DNA of 64,000 nt from Actinophytocola oryzae (GTDB taxonomy: Bacteria; Actinomycetota; Actinomycetes; Mycobacteriales; Pseudonocardiaceae). The stretch is taken from the NCBI RefSeq assembly GCF_004364325.1, contig NZ_SOCP01000008.1, positions 186,001-250,000 of the forward strand, read 5' to 3'. This document shows, in pieces, positions 1 through 8,834 of the stretch. The notes beneath the pieces are model-generated. The model saw only the letters and a list, made by a program, of their open reading frames with translations. It was not told the origin of the DNA and did no database searches. The translations under genes and the position numbers were made by a program. Position 1 is the stretch's first letter, and each line of letters begins with the position of its first letter.

Positions 1-100
1 GCGGGTCGTGGACTCGACGCTGGACATCAGCGTCAGGTACCGCCCCCGGTCCGGCGCCGAGACCAGGACCGTCGTGCTCACCAGGGACGTCGTGCGATGA
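1..100 (+). CDS. 3' end of an upstream gene of the injection-system block (partial)
   Basis: An open frame enters from the left edge and ends at a TGA (98-100) that shares four bases (ATGA) with the start of the next gene. Only about 32 C-terminal residues are visible, ending VVLTRDVVR. The overlap says it is co-translated with the baseplate genes. In comparable loci a gp25-like or other baseplate protein sits here, but the visible tail does not identify the family, so no function is assigned. Confidence 0.55.
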   Translation, partial: RVVDSTLDISVRYRPRSGAETRTVVLTRDVVR

Positions 101-1953
101 CCGGTGCCCCCGTCGACTACCGCAACCGCGACTACGCGGGCCTGCGGCGGATGCTGCTCGACCAGCTGGCCGCCGACCTGCCCGGCTGGCAGGACGGCAA
201 CCCCGCGGACCTGGGGGTCGCGCTCACGGAGCTGTTCGCCTACCTCGGCGACCACCTGTCCTATGCGCAGGACTCGGCGGCGACCGAGGCCTACCTGGGG
301 ACGGCCAGGTTCCGGGAGTCGGTCCGCCGCCACGCCAGGATGCTCGACTACGCACTGCACGAGGGCGCCGCGGCGCGGACCTGGCTCGCGGTGACCGGCG
401 ACGGCGTGACGACGCTCGGCACCGGCCTCGAGGTGTCGACGCCCGGCGGCGAGAGCGTCTTCCACACGCTGCACCCGGTGACGGTCCGCCGCTCCCGCAA
501 CGCCGTCGAGGTGTACACCGGCGGCGCCGAGCGGGCCGAGCTGGCGGCGGGGGCCACCACCGCCCGGCTCGTCGGCGCGCGGGACGACCTCGCGCTGCGG
601 GCGGGCGACGTGCTCGTGTTCGAGGACGCGGGTGCCGCACGCACCTGTGTCGTCCGGCTGACCGAGGACCCGTTCGCGCTCGACGATCCCGACTCGGTCG
701 TGGTCACCTGGCACGCGCAGGACGCCCCACGCACGCCGATGAGGCTGTGGCGGGTCCCCACCGCCTCGGGTGGGGTCGCGGCCACGACGGTCGTACGCGG
801 CAACGTGGTGCTCGCCGAGCACGGCAGGCTGGTGGCCGGGGAACCCGTCGTCCCGCCGACGGTGCCCGCCACGGGGCGCTACCGCCCCCGGCTGGCCCGG
901 CCGGGACTCGCCCACGCCGTGCCCTACGACCACGCCGACGCCGTGGACAGGCCCGCGTCGGACGCGCTCGTCGTCGACCCGGCGCTCGCCGTCCCCGCCA
1001 TGGTCGAGCTGGACGACGAGGTGAGCACGTGGCAGGTGCGTGCCGACCTCGTCGCCAGCGGCCGGTCCGCCGCCGACTACGTCGTCGAGAGGGCAGAGGA
1101 CGGCACCGCGCGGCTCCGCTTCGGCGACGGCCACGACGGGCGCGCACCCGTGCCCGGCACGGTGCTTCGGGCGTCCTACCGCATCGGCGGCGGCCCGGCG
1201 GGCAACGTGGGCGCCGGGGCGCTCACCGAGCTGGTGGCGCCGGTAGCGGGGGTGCGGGTGCGCAACTGCGTCCCGGCCGTCGGCGGGGTGGCGGCCCAGC
1301 CGATCGAACAGGCCAGGCTGCTCGCGCCGCACGGCTCGCGCGTCCTGGCGAGGGCCGTGACCGAGGCCGACCACTCGGAGATCGCGATGCGCCACCCCTC
1401 GGTGGCGCGTGCGTGGTCGGTCCGCCGGTGGACGGGCTCCTGGCACACGGTGACGACGGTGGTCGACCCGCCCGAGGGCGTCGTGCCCGACACGGCGCAG
1501 ATCGCCGAGTTCATCGGCAGGCACACCATGGCGGGCGAGGACGTGCGGGTGGTCGCCGCCGTCGCCGTGCCGCTCGACATCCGGCTGACCGTGCGGATCC
1601 GGCCCGGCGCCGCACCCGCCGAGGTGCTGGCGGGCCTTCGCGACGCGTTCACCGCCGGTACCAGGCGCGACGGCCGTCCCGGGTTCTTCCACCCGGACGC
1701 GTTCTCCTTCGCCGACCCCGTCCACCTGAGCCGGGTGGTCGCCGCGGCGACGGCCGTGCCCGGCGTGTGGTGGGTCGACACCAGCGACGACCCGGTCGTC
1801 GGCAACAGGTTCCACCGGTGGGGCACGCGGGCCGAGGGTGAGCTGGCCGTGGGCACCATCGTCATCGGCGAGCACGAGGTCGTCTCCTGCGTGAGCGACC
1901 CGGACCGGCCGGAGCTGGGCGCGATCGACTTCGTGCTGGGGGAGGCCCGGTGA
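97..1953 (+). CDS. eCIS baseplate wedge protein, baseplate-J-like (first of two)
   Basis: This 618-aa protein is probably a baseplate wedge component of a phage-tail-like contractile injection system. The N-terminus (DYRNRDYAGLRRMLLDQL, then ADLGVALTELFAYLGDHLSY and a QDSAATEAYLGTAR stretch) is typical of the 'putative baseplate assembly protein' family found beside eCIS sheath genes. The middle (about residues 320-400) carries the LRFGDGHDGRAPVPGT and GGGPAGNVGAGAL segments of the baseplate-J fold. The ATG overlaps the previous stop and the stop overlaps the next start (GTGA), so translation is coupled. Cytoplasmic assembly is expected because no signal peptide is seen. A second, longer J-like protein follows, as in Afp/PVC-type loci with paired Afp11/Afp12-like genes. 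Family call firm, exact Afp equivalence inferred. Confidence 0.86.
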   Translation: MTGAPVDYRNRDYAGLRRMLLDQLAADLPGWQDGNPADLGVALTELFAYLGDHLSYAQDSAATEAYLGTARFRESVRRHARMLDYALHEGAAARTWLAVTGDGVTTLGTGLEVSTPGGESVFHTLHPVTVRRSRNAVEVYTGGAERAELAAGATTARLVGARDDLALRAGDVLVFEDAGAARTCVVRLTEDPFALDDPDSVVVTWHAQDAPRTPMRLWRVPTASGGVAATTVVRGNVVLAEHGRLVAGEPVVPPTVPATGRYRPRLARPGLAHAVPYDHADAVDRPASDALVVDPALAVPAMVELDDEVSTWQVRADLVASGRSAADYVVERAEDGTARLRFGDGHDGRAPVPGTVLRASYRIGGGPAGNVGAGALTELVAPVAGVRVRNCVPAVGGVAAQPIEQARLLAPHGSRVLARAVTEADHSEIAMRHPSVARAWSVRRWTGSWHTVTTVVDPPEGVVPDTAQIAEFIGRHTMAGEDVRVVAAVAVPLDIRLTVRIRPGAAPAEVLAGLRDAFTAGTRRDGRPGFFHPDAFSFADPVHLSRVVAAATAVPGVWWVDTSDDPVVGNRFHRWGTRAEGELAVGTIVIGEHEVVSCVSDPDRPELGAIDFVLGEAR

Positions 1954-4232
1954 CGCGGACCGTGCGGGCGGGCACGAGGGACGAGGTCGTCCGCCGGTGC
2001 CTCGACGCGCTGCGGACGGGCCTGCCGGAGCTGGCGGTGGACAACCCGGACGACCCGGCGGTCGCTCTCGTCGGCGCCTGGGCCTCCGTCGTCGACATGC
2101 TCGACTTCTACCGCGACCGGATCGCGGAGGAGGGCTACGTCGCGACCGCGGTCGAGGACCGGTCGGCGCTGGAGCTGGGCCGTGCGGTCGGGGCCGGGCC
2201 GACACCACCGGTCGGCGCGTCCGTGCTGCTGTCGTTCACGGCGGAGCAGGTGCCCGAGGTGGTCGTCGCGGCAGGTACCGCCGTGCACAGCATCCCCGGA
2301 CAGGGCGAGACCACGCAGGTCTTCGAGACGGAGACCGGGCTGCGTGTCCTGCCGGAGCGGAACTCGGTGCCGCTGCGGCAACGGCGGGCCCAGCGGCCGA
2401 GCGGGCCGACGAAGGTGCTGCGGGTGTTGGAGACCACGCCGCGCGTCGGCGACCAGGTCCTCGTCCGCGTCGGCGGGACGGCCCACCCGCGTGTCCTCAC
2501 CGCTGTCCACACAGGACAGCCGGAACCGGGTGTGACCACCGTCGAATGGGCCGACGCCGTCGACATTCCTGCCGGGGCGGGCGTCGAGGCGCACGTCTTC
2601 CGCGTCCGCACGGCCTTCTTCGGGCACAACGCCCCCGACTGGCGGGCGATGCCCGCCGACGTCAGAGCGGGTTACGGCGCCGACGCCGGGGACTGGCCGG
2701 GACTCGACGTCGTGGCGCCCGACCGTCCGATCGTCGGCCAGACGACCCTGGAGCTGGCGGGCGACCACCCGTCGGTCGGCGTCGGCTCGTGGCTGCTGCT
2801 CCGCGTGCCGGACAAGACGGACGTCCTGCGGAAGGTGCTGGACGTGCGCACGAGCGCCGCCGCGAACTTCGCCGTCGCCGGACCGACCACCCTGGTGGCG
2901 ATCGAGGGCGGCTCCCTGCCCGCGGGGTTCGACCGCCGGTCGACGACGGTCCTCGCCGGGAGCGAACCGCTCACGCTCGCGGACGAACCCGACACCGACG
3001 AGGTCACCGGACCGGCGCTGGACCTCGCGGAGCCGGTCGAGTTCGCGCCGGGGGCGCCCGTGATCGTCGTCGGCAGCGACACCGACGGCACGCTCCTCGC
3101 CCAGGCCGCGACCGTCGCCACCACGGTCGCCACCCCGACGGGGTCGGCGCTGGTGCTGACCGCGCCGCTGCCCGTCGGGATCGTCCTGGCGAGCGGGGTC
3201 GTGCTCGGCAACGTGGTCGCGGCGACCGCGGGCGAGACCGTGGCCGAGGTGCTCGGCGACGGCGACGGATCCGCCGCTCACCAACGGTTCCCGGTTCGGC
3301 AGGCGGCGATCGGGCACGTGCCGGCCGCCACCGGCCGCCGCTCGACCCTCGACGTGCGGGTGGACGACGTGTCCTGGGCGCAGGTGCCGGAGATGCTGTC
3401 CGCGGGCCCCGCCGACCGGGTGTTCGGCGTGCGGGAAGAGGACGACGGGACCGCCGTGGTGTGTTTCGGCGACGGCGTCCACGGCGCCCGGCTGACGACG
3501 GGGACCGGGAACGTCGTGGCGGTCTACCGGACGGCGGCGGGCCGTGCCTCGAACGTCGGGGCGGGCACGCTGCGGCTGCTGCCGATCAGCCCGCTCGGCG
3601 TCACCGGGGTGGACAACCCGCTGCCCGCCACCGGGGGCGCCGACCGACGGCCCGTGGACCTCGCGCGGATCCCCGCCGCCGCGGGCCTGCTGGACCGGGT
3701 CGTGTCGCCCGCGGACCACCTGGCCTTCGCGCTCGCGTTCCCCGGGGTGCACACGGCCGCGCTGACCGTGTTCTCCCGAGGCACCCGCCCGGTGGTGCAC
3801 CTCGACGTCGTGCCAGAGGGCGGAGCCGTCGTGGACGACCTGCGGGACGCGCTCCGGGAGGTCCGTGCGCCGGAGGGCGACCTGGACGTCCAGGGGTGCC
3901 GGGAGGTGGAGTTCGACGTGGCACTGGATGTCGTGCCCGCGACACCCGGCGACACCCGTGCCACGGCCGAGGTGTCCGCCGCGGTACTGGCCGCGTTCGG
4001 CGCCGGGAGCCGTGGGATCGCGGAACCGGTGGCGCTCTCGCGGATCGTCGCCGTCGCACAGCAGGTGCCGGGTGTCGTCGCGGTCCGTCCCACGGCACTG
4101 CACCGGCGCGGTGACCCGGCGTCGCTCGCGCAGGTGCTCGACGCGGAGCCCGCCGTGCTCGATCCGTACCGCGTGGTCCCGGCACAGCTGCTCGTGGTCC
4201 ACGAGGCAGTGGTGCGGGAGGCGACCCGATGA
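1950..4232 (+). CDS. eCIS putative baseplate assembly protein, baseplate-J-like (second)
   Basis: A 760-aa protein read from a GTG overlapping the previous stop. The N-terminal VALVGAWASVVDMLDFYRDR and EEGYVATAVEDRSALELGR segments and the later FGDGVHGARLTTGTGNVVAV and GRASNVGAGTLRLL segments (about residues 510-555) mark it as the larger baseplate assembly family that accompanies contractile tails. The C-terminal third repeats the J-like alpha/beta part. It presumably forms wedges joining the central hub to the sheath ring. The ATGA overlap with the next gene keeps it in the same operon. It could be called Afp12-like; that equivalence is inferred from order and size. Confidence 0.85.
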   Translation: MTRTVRAGTRDEVVRRCLDALRTGLPELAVDNPDDPAVALVGAWASVVDMLDFYRDRIAEEGYVATAVEDRSALELGRAVGAGPTPPVGASVLLSFTAEQVPEVVVAAGTAVHSIPGQGETTQVFETETGLRVLPERNSVPLRQRRAQRPSGPTKVLRVLETTPRVGDQVLVRVGGTAHPRVLTAVHTGQPEPGVTTVEWADAVDIPAGAGVEAHVFRVRTAFFGHNAPDWRAMPADVRAGYGADAGDWPGLDVVAPDRPIVGQTTLELAGDHPSVGVGSWLLLRVPDKTDVLRKVLDVRTSAAANFAVAGPTTLVAIEGGSLPAGFDRRSTTVLAGSEPLTLADEPDTDEVTGPALDLAEPVEFAPGAPVIVVGSDTDGTLLAQAATVATTVATPTGSALVLTAPLPVGIVLASGVVLGNVVAATAGETVAEVLGDGDGSAAHQRFPVRQAAIGHVPAATGRRSTLDVRVDDVSWAQVPEMLSAGPADRVFGVREEDDGTAVVCFGDGVHGARLTTGTGNVVAVYRTAAGRASNVGAGTLRLLPISPLGVTGVDNPLPATGGADRRPVDLARIPAAAGLLDRVVSPADHLAFALAFPGVHTAALTVFSRGTRPVVHLDVVPEGGAVVDDLRDALREVRAPEGDLDVQGCREVEFDVALDVVPATPGDTRATAEVSAAVLAAFGAGSRGIAEPVALSRIVAVAQQVPGVVAVRPTALHRRGDPASLAQVLDAEPAVLDPYRVVPAQLLVVHEAVVREATR

Positions 4233-6070
4233 CGACCGACAACCCGATGTACGACCTGCTCCCGCAGTACGTCCGGACCCGTGACGCGGAGCTGGGCCAC
4301 CCGCTGCGCTCGCTGCTCGCGCCCATGGCGGACGAGTACCGGCGGGTCCGCGAGGACGTCGACCGCCTCTACGGCGACTGGTTCGTGGAGACGTGCCGGG
4401 CCGAGGTGCTCCCGCTGCTGCTGGACCTGACCGGCGGCCGGACCGCCACGGGCACGCCGTCGAGGGCGCAGGTCGCGAACAGCGTGCGCACCGGCAGGAT
4501 CAAGGGCACGGCGGACGGCCTCCGCGCGATGGCCACCGACGTCACCGGGTGGCCCGCCGACGTGGTCGAGTACTTCGCACGCCTGCGCGTCACCCAGCAC
4601 GTCGACAACGTCCGGCCCGGCAACCTCGCGACGGCGGACCTGCGGAACACGGCCGCACTGACCCGCCTGGGCACCACGCACGACGAGGTGGCGCGCAGTG
4701 CCGACGTCCGGGCCATGACCGGCGGCGTGGGCCGTCACAACGTGCCGAACATCGCGGTGCACCTGTGGCGGCTGGACAGCTACCCGTACCGGGGCGTGCA
4801 CGCCCGCGCGGTGGACGCCGCCCAGGGCCGGTGGACGTTCGACCCCGCGGGCCGCGACATGCCGCTGTTCACCCCGGCGGCGCGCCCGCTCACCCGCCTG
4901 GACCTCGACGCGGCACTCGCGGCCGGTGACACGCCGACGATGCCGTCGGTGGTGGTCGACGGCAGCCCGGCGACGGTGTACGTGGCCGACCTGAGCACGT
5001 GGGACCGGCCCTGGCTCGGCCGGGTGGCCGTGGACCCGGAGCTGGGCCGCCTCACGGTCGCGCGCGGCGGCGTGCCTCGGTCCGTCGAGGTCTCCTACCA
5101 CGCGGGTGCCGCCGGTGACGTCGGCGCGCACTCCTACGACCGCGCCCGGACCCTCGCCGCCGCCCTCGCCGCCGCGGCCGTCCCGGGGCCGTCCACGGCG
5201 GACTGGCAGGCGGTGGTGCGGTACGGCACCGGTCCGTACCCGAGCCTCGCGGCCGCCGCGGCCGCGTGGCACGCGTTGCCCGCGGCCCCGGGCCGCCTCG
5301 GGGTGATCGTCGTCGCCGACAGCGCCACCTACCGGGGGGACGTCGAACTGCGGCTGCGACCGGGTGAGCGGCTGCTCGTCGTCGCCGGGGCGGTGACCTC
5401 GACCGGCGTGGTGGTCCCCGTCGGGGTCCGTCCCCATCTGGTGGGCGGCCTCCACGTCCTGGCCCAGGCGGTCCGCGCGCCGGTGCCGACCGGTCTGGTC
5501 CTCGACGGGCTCTCGGTCGAGGGCGACGTCCTGACCGGAGACGGCCTCGACACGCTGGTGGTGTCCAACTGCACGGTGCTGGGCGGCCTTGGCGGGGACA
5601 CGACCGCGCGGTGCACCTCCTGGCTGCTGAGGTCGGTCGTCGAGAGCGTCGGACTGCCCGGTCAGCGGGTCGTGGCACGCGACAGCGCCGTGTACGGGCG
5701 GGCCGTGGCGGCCGACGACCTCGAGCTGGTCGCGTGCACGGTGCTCGGTGACGTGGCCGCGCGAAGGTTCTCCGCCCTGGACTCGATCCTGACCGGCACC
5801 CTGACCGCAGGGGAAGTCCCGCGGGTCCGGCACAGCCACCTCCGGTCGGACACCGGGGAGCCGGTGTTCGACTCGGTCGACCCGGCGCATCCGGCGTTCT
5901 GCCGCCTGGCGCCAGGGTGCCCGCCGGAGGTCACGACGGGTGCGGGCGACAACGGCGAGCTGGGCGTCCACAACCACCTCGGCCACGGCGGGCGGCTGGC
6001 CGAGCTGGCGTTCCAGCTCGACGGGCACCTGCGGCCGGGAACGGTCGCGGGAACGTGCTTCGCCACCTGA
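4229..6070 (+). CDS. eCIS tail protein, P2 gpI-like N-terminus with long C-terminal extension
   Basis: A 613-aa protein. The first about 180 residues (YDLLPQYVRTRDAELGHPLR, then LYGDWFVETCRAEVLPLLLD and LTGGRTATGTPS) match the phage tail protein I-like domain that follows the J-like gene in eCIS operons and connects baseplate to fibres. Residues about 180-613 are a Gly/Ala/Val-rich region with short beta-type repeats (for example VVVDGSPATVYVADLS and LVVSNCTVLGGLGGD) that looks like a beta-helix or fibre-attachment module. The ATG overlaps the previous stop by four bases. A 34-bp gap separates it from the next gene, the first non-overlapping junction of the block. Confident about class, less so about the role of the C-terminal half. 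Confidence 0.8.
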   Translation: MTTDNPMYDLLPQYVRTRDAELGHPLRSLLAPMADEYRRVREDVDRLYGDWFVETCRAEVLPLLLDLTGGRTATGTPSRAQVANSVRTGRIKGTADGLRAMATDVTGWPADVVEYFARLRVTQHVDNVRPGNLATADLRNTAALTRLGTTHDEVARSADVRAMTGGVGRHNVPNIAVHLWRLDSYPYRGVHARAVDAAQGRWTFDPAGRDMPLFTPAARPLTRLDLDAALAAGDTPTMPSVVVDGSPATVYVADLSTWDRPWLGRVAVDPELGRLTVARGGVPRSVEVSYHAGAAGDVGAHSYDRARTLAAALAAAAVPGPSTADWQAVVRYGTGPYPSLAAAAAAWHALPAAPGRLGVIVVADSATYRGDVELRLRPGERLLVVAGAVTSTGVVVPVGVRPHLVGGLHVLAQAVRAPVPTGLVLDGLSVEGDVLTGDGLDTLVVSNCTVLGGLGGDTTARCTSWLLRSVVESVGLPGQRVVARDSAVYGRAVAADDLELVACTVLGDVAARRFSALDSILTGTLTAGEVPRVRHSHLRSDTGEPVFDSVDPAHPAFCRLAPGCPPEVTTGAGDNGELGVHNHLGHGGRLAELAFQLDGHLRPGTVAGTCFAT

Positions 6071-6104
6071 TCCGGTGTGGCACAGACATGGCGAAAGGCA
6101 TTGC

Positions 6105-8018
6105 ATGAAGGGCGATTTCACCCGCCGGACGTTCCGCAGGACCGACCGGTACCGCGGGGTGTTGCTGCAGCAGGGCAGGGTGGCGCTCGACGCCGACTGG
6201 AACGAGCAGCACGAGATCCAGCGCTACCACGACGAGACGACCGCGCGTGACGCGATCGGCGCCCACGGCGCCCCGGTCGGCGCGGCCGGGTTCCAGGTCA
6301 CCGACCGCGACGGCGAGGAGCCGCGCGAGTGCACCTGGGACCGGCTGACCGTCTCGAACGGCCGCTACTACGTGGACGGCATCCTGTGCGAGAACGACCT
6401 GCCGTTGCTGATCTCGGCGCAGCCCGACCTGCCCGGCGTGCCGGAACCACTGGAGGACGGCCGGTACGTGGTCTACCTCGACGTGTGGTCGGAGCACGTC
6501 ACCGCCCTGGAGGACCCGCGCCTGCTGGAGGTCGCCCTCGGCGGGGCCGACACGGCCACCCGCGCACGCACGGTGTGGCAGGTGCGGGTCGACAAGCTCG
6601 CCGACCACCACGCCGTGGCGGAGGACGTCGCGCCACCGTGGACCCCCGCGCACACCGGAGACCCGCGCCGCCTGCGGGCCAGGGCCGTCGCCGACCCGGA
6701 CCTGCCCGCCGCGCTGGTGCCGCCGTCGGCCGGCTACCGGGGGCTGCGCAACCAGCTCTACCGGGTGGAGATCCACGACGGGGGTGACCGGCCGACGTTC
6801 GTGTGGTCACGGGACAACGGGTCGGTCACCGCACTGGTCGCCGAGCTGGCCTCGGACACCGAGGGCGACCACCTCCAGGTCCGGATCGACGCGCCGCCGA
6901 GGGACGCGGTGTCGGGGTTCCCACCGGGCTGCTGGGTCGAGCTGGTCGACCAGGCGAGGACGCGGCGTGGCGAACCGGGGTTCCTCGGCCGGGTGTCGGT
7001 CTCCTCGGACGTGGACCTCACGGTCGGCGAGTGGGCCGGACCGACGCCGGAGCCGCTCGACCTGGTGAAGCCCGTGGTCCTGCGCCGCTGGGACAGCGAG
7101 GGCGCGTTGCCCGTCGAGGACGGGTGGGTCGACATCGAGGACGGGCTCTCGGTGCAGTTCTCGACGAGCGGGTTCGCCAAGTGCGGGGACCACTGGCTCG
7201 TCCCGGCCCGCACCGTGCTGACCGGCGGTGGCGCGGGTGGCGGCGTGGAGTGGCCGACGGACGACCGCGGGCCGTCGTACCTGCCGCCGGACGGCATCGT
7301 CCACGACTACGCCGCGATCGCGCTGCTGGACCTGCGCGACCGGCTGTGGACGCGGATGGCCGACTGCCGTGCCACCTTCGCGCCGCTCGCCCAGGCCAGG
7401 GCCGATCCCGCGAGCCACGTCGCCCCGGGCCTGCACGTGGAACGGGTCGGGCTGGCGCGGAGCCGGAGCAGGTTGGAGAACGACCGGCGGATCACGCAGG
7501 TGGAGCTGATGGCCGGCCTGACCGTCGAGTTCGACGGCACCCCGGTCCCGCTCGGCGGTCCCGGCCGATCACCGCTGACCGTGACGCTCGACCTGCCGCA
7601 CTTCGAGTCCGACGTCATCCACGGCGGGGACATCAGGCTGGTGCTCGGCACCCGGCCGCTCGTGCTGGACGGGATCGTGACAGTCGAACGAACCCAGCTG
7701 TTGTGGCGTCCCACCGACGTGGTCCACGACAACATGGCGAACCTGGTCAGCGACCTCCACGAACGCGGCGTCGAGCAGCTGCTGTGCACGCTGCGGATCG
7801 ACGGGAGGTCCGTCGTGGACAGCGACCACCCCTACCGGATGCTCAACGGCCTCGCGATCCACGGTGCGCGCGCCGACGGCACGGTCGAGCAGCTCCTGCC
7901 CACCGTCGACGACGTGCGCGGCGCCGACTTCAGCACCTGGTTCTGGCTCGACATGGAGCCGCAGTCCGGCGCGTTCGGCACCGCGAGGTTCGGCGCCAAC
8001 ACCTTCGGCAATGATTGA
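6105..8018 (+). CDS. eCIS-associated DUF6519-type protein
   Basis: A 637-aa protein. The start ATG at 6105 is chosen because a GAAAGG box lies 7 bases upstream and the protein then opens with MKGDFTRRTFRRTDRYRGV, followed by LLQQGRVALDADWNEQHEI, the conserved opening of the DUF6519 family that recurs in baseplate blocks of actinobacterial and cyanobacterial injection systems. The frame extends upstream without this motif. The rest is beta-rich with many charged loops and no membrane segment. Function within the particle is unknown; position between tail protein and a fibre-like gene suggests a surface or baseplate-peripheral part. Family call rests on remembered motif, not a search. Confidence 0.8.
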   Translation: MKGDFTRRTFRRTDRYRGVLLQQGRVALDADWNEQHEIQRYHDETTARDAIGAHGAPVGAAGFQVTDRDGEEPRECTWDRLTVSNGRYYVDGILCENDLPLLISAQPDLPGVPEPLEDGRYVVYLDVWSEHVTALEDPRLLEVALGGADTATRARTVWQVRVDKLADHHAVAEDVAPPWTPAHTGDPRRLRARAVADPDLPAALVPPSAGYRGLRNQLYRVEIHDGGDRPTFVWSRDNGSVTALVAELASDTEGDHLQVRIDAPPRDAVSGFPPGCWVELVDQARTRRGEPGFLGRVSVSSDVDLTVGEWAGPTPEPLDLVKPVVLRRWDSEGALPVEDGWVDIEDGLSVQFSTSGFAKCGDHWLVPARTVLTGGGAGGGVEWPTDDRGPSYLPPDGIVHDYAAIALLDLRDRLWTRMADCRATFAPLAQARADPASHVAPGLHVERVGLARSRSRLENDRRITQVELMAGLTVEFDGTPVPLGGPGRSPLTVTLDLPHFESDVIHGGDIRLVLGTRPLVLDGIVTVERTQLLWRPTDVVHDNMANLVSDLHERGVEQLLCTLRIDGRSVVDSDHPYRMLNGLAIHGARADGTVEQLLPTVDDVRGADFSTWFWLDMEPQSGAFGTARFGANTFGND

Positions 8019-8031
8019 GGAGAGACCCTAG

Positions 8032-8676
8032 ATGTCGTTGGAAGACAGGCGCGATGGTGAGCTGATCCGCGCGCTGGACTGGAACGAGCTCCTCACGGCG
8101 GTCCGGGAGCTGCAGACGAGCAACACGCAGCTGCGCGCAGAGGTCGACCAGCTGCGCGCCACCAAGCTCGGTCTCGCCGACGGCGGCACCGTCACCGGCC
8201 CGCTGGGGGCGAACGTGCTGACGGCGGCGGCGCTGCGCAGCCCCACGCTCGGGGCGGAGCTCGTCAAGCCCACGGGCAACAAATGGGAGCACTCGACGGA
8301 CAGGGCCACCTGGACGACGCTGGTCACCAAGGAGGTCGTGGTGTCCCGCACGACGATGTTCCTGCTGATCGGCCACGGGTCGGGCAAGGCCGAGGACGGC
8401 ACGCACCCGCTGGAGGTCGGCATCTTCAAGGGCTCGCAGTGGCAGGGCACCGACGGGGTCAGCGGGGCGTCCGACGTGGCATGGGGCATGGGGCACTCGC
8501 AACCCAGCACGGACTCGCTGCGCCACACCAGCCAGATCGTCGCGATGGCGCTGTGCACGGTCGGCCCGGGAGGAGCGACGTTCAACCTGAACTACCGGGC
8601 AAGGGGCGGCCAGAAGTCGGTCACGATCTACGGCCCGAGCCTCTGGGTCATCCGCCTCGGTGACCCCACGCCCTAG
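8032..8676 (+). CDS. Coiled-coil fibre-like protein at the end of the baseplate block
   Basis: 214 aa with a GAGGAGAG ribosome site 7 bases before the ATG. Residues about 10-45 form a short amphipathic helix (ELLTAVRELQTSNTQLRAEV) with heptad-like leucines, and are followed by a beta-rich domain (about 55-214) ending IYGPSLWVIRLGDPTP. A coiled-coil stalk plus a globular beta head resembles a short trimeric fibre or receptor-binding tip. It is the last + strand gene of the block and its stop lies in a CTAG shared with the opposing gene. No family is recognised; tail-fibre function is inference from architecture and place. Confidence 0.65.
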   Translation: MSLEDRRDGELIRALDWNELLTAVRELQTSNTQLRAEVDQLRATKLGLADGGTVTGPLGANVLTAAALRSPTLGAELVKPTGNKWEHSTDRATWTTLVTKEVVVSRTTMFLLIGHGSGKAEDGTHPLEVGIFKGSQWQGTDGVSGASDVAWGMGHSQPSTDSLRHTSQIVAMALCTVGPGGATFNLNYRARGGQKSVTIYGPSLWVIRLGDPTP

Positions 8677-8834
8677 CGCTGTCCCGCCACCCGCCGCCGC
8701 ACGTCCTCGTCGGCGAGGACGGCGGCCGCGACGGCGGCCCGCAGGCCTGCCGTCGAACCGCCGAGCAGTGCGGTTATCTCGGCGGCGGGCAGCTCGACGA
8801 CGAGGGTGTCGATGTGGACGGTCAGGTCGTCCAT
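8673..8834 (-). CDS. 53-aa small protein at the end of the sheath/ATPase operon
   Basis: A 53-codon frame beginning MDDLTVHIDTLVVELPA and ending VRRRVAGQR. Its ATG lies 13 bases inside the end of the AAA+ ATPase gene, with AGGTCAG upstream as a weak ribosome site. Its TAG overlaps the TAG of the opposing fibre-like gene: the single CTAG at 8673-8676 terminates both strands. Codon third positions are G/C-rich as in its neighbours, and overlap with the ATPase argues for translational coupling. The protein is a predicted acidic strand followed by an alanine-rich helix. No family is recognised. Confidence 0.55.
   Translation of the reverse strand: MDDLTVHIDTLVVELPAAEITALLGGSTAGLRAAVAAAVLADEDVRRRVAGQR

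Noticed and set aside
1176..4202. Long open frame on the - strand opposite the baseplate genes
   Set aside because: It mirrors the third-position GC bias of the + strand genes, has no recognisable domain, and overlaps two clear baseplate proteins completely.
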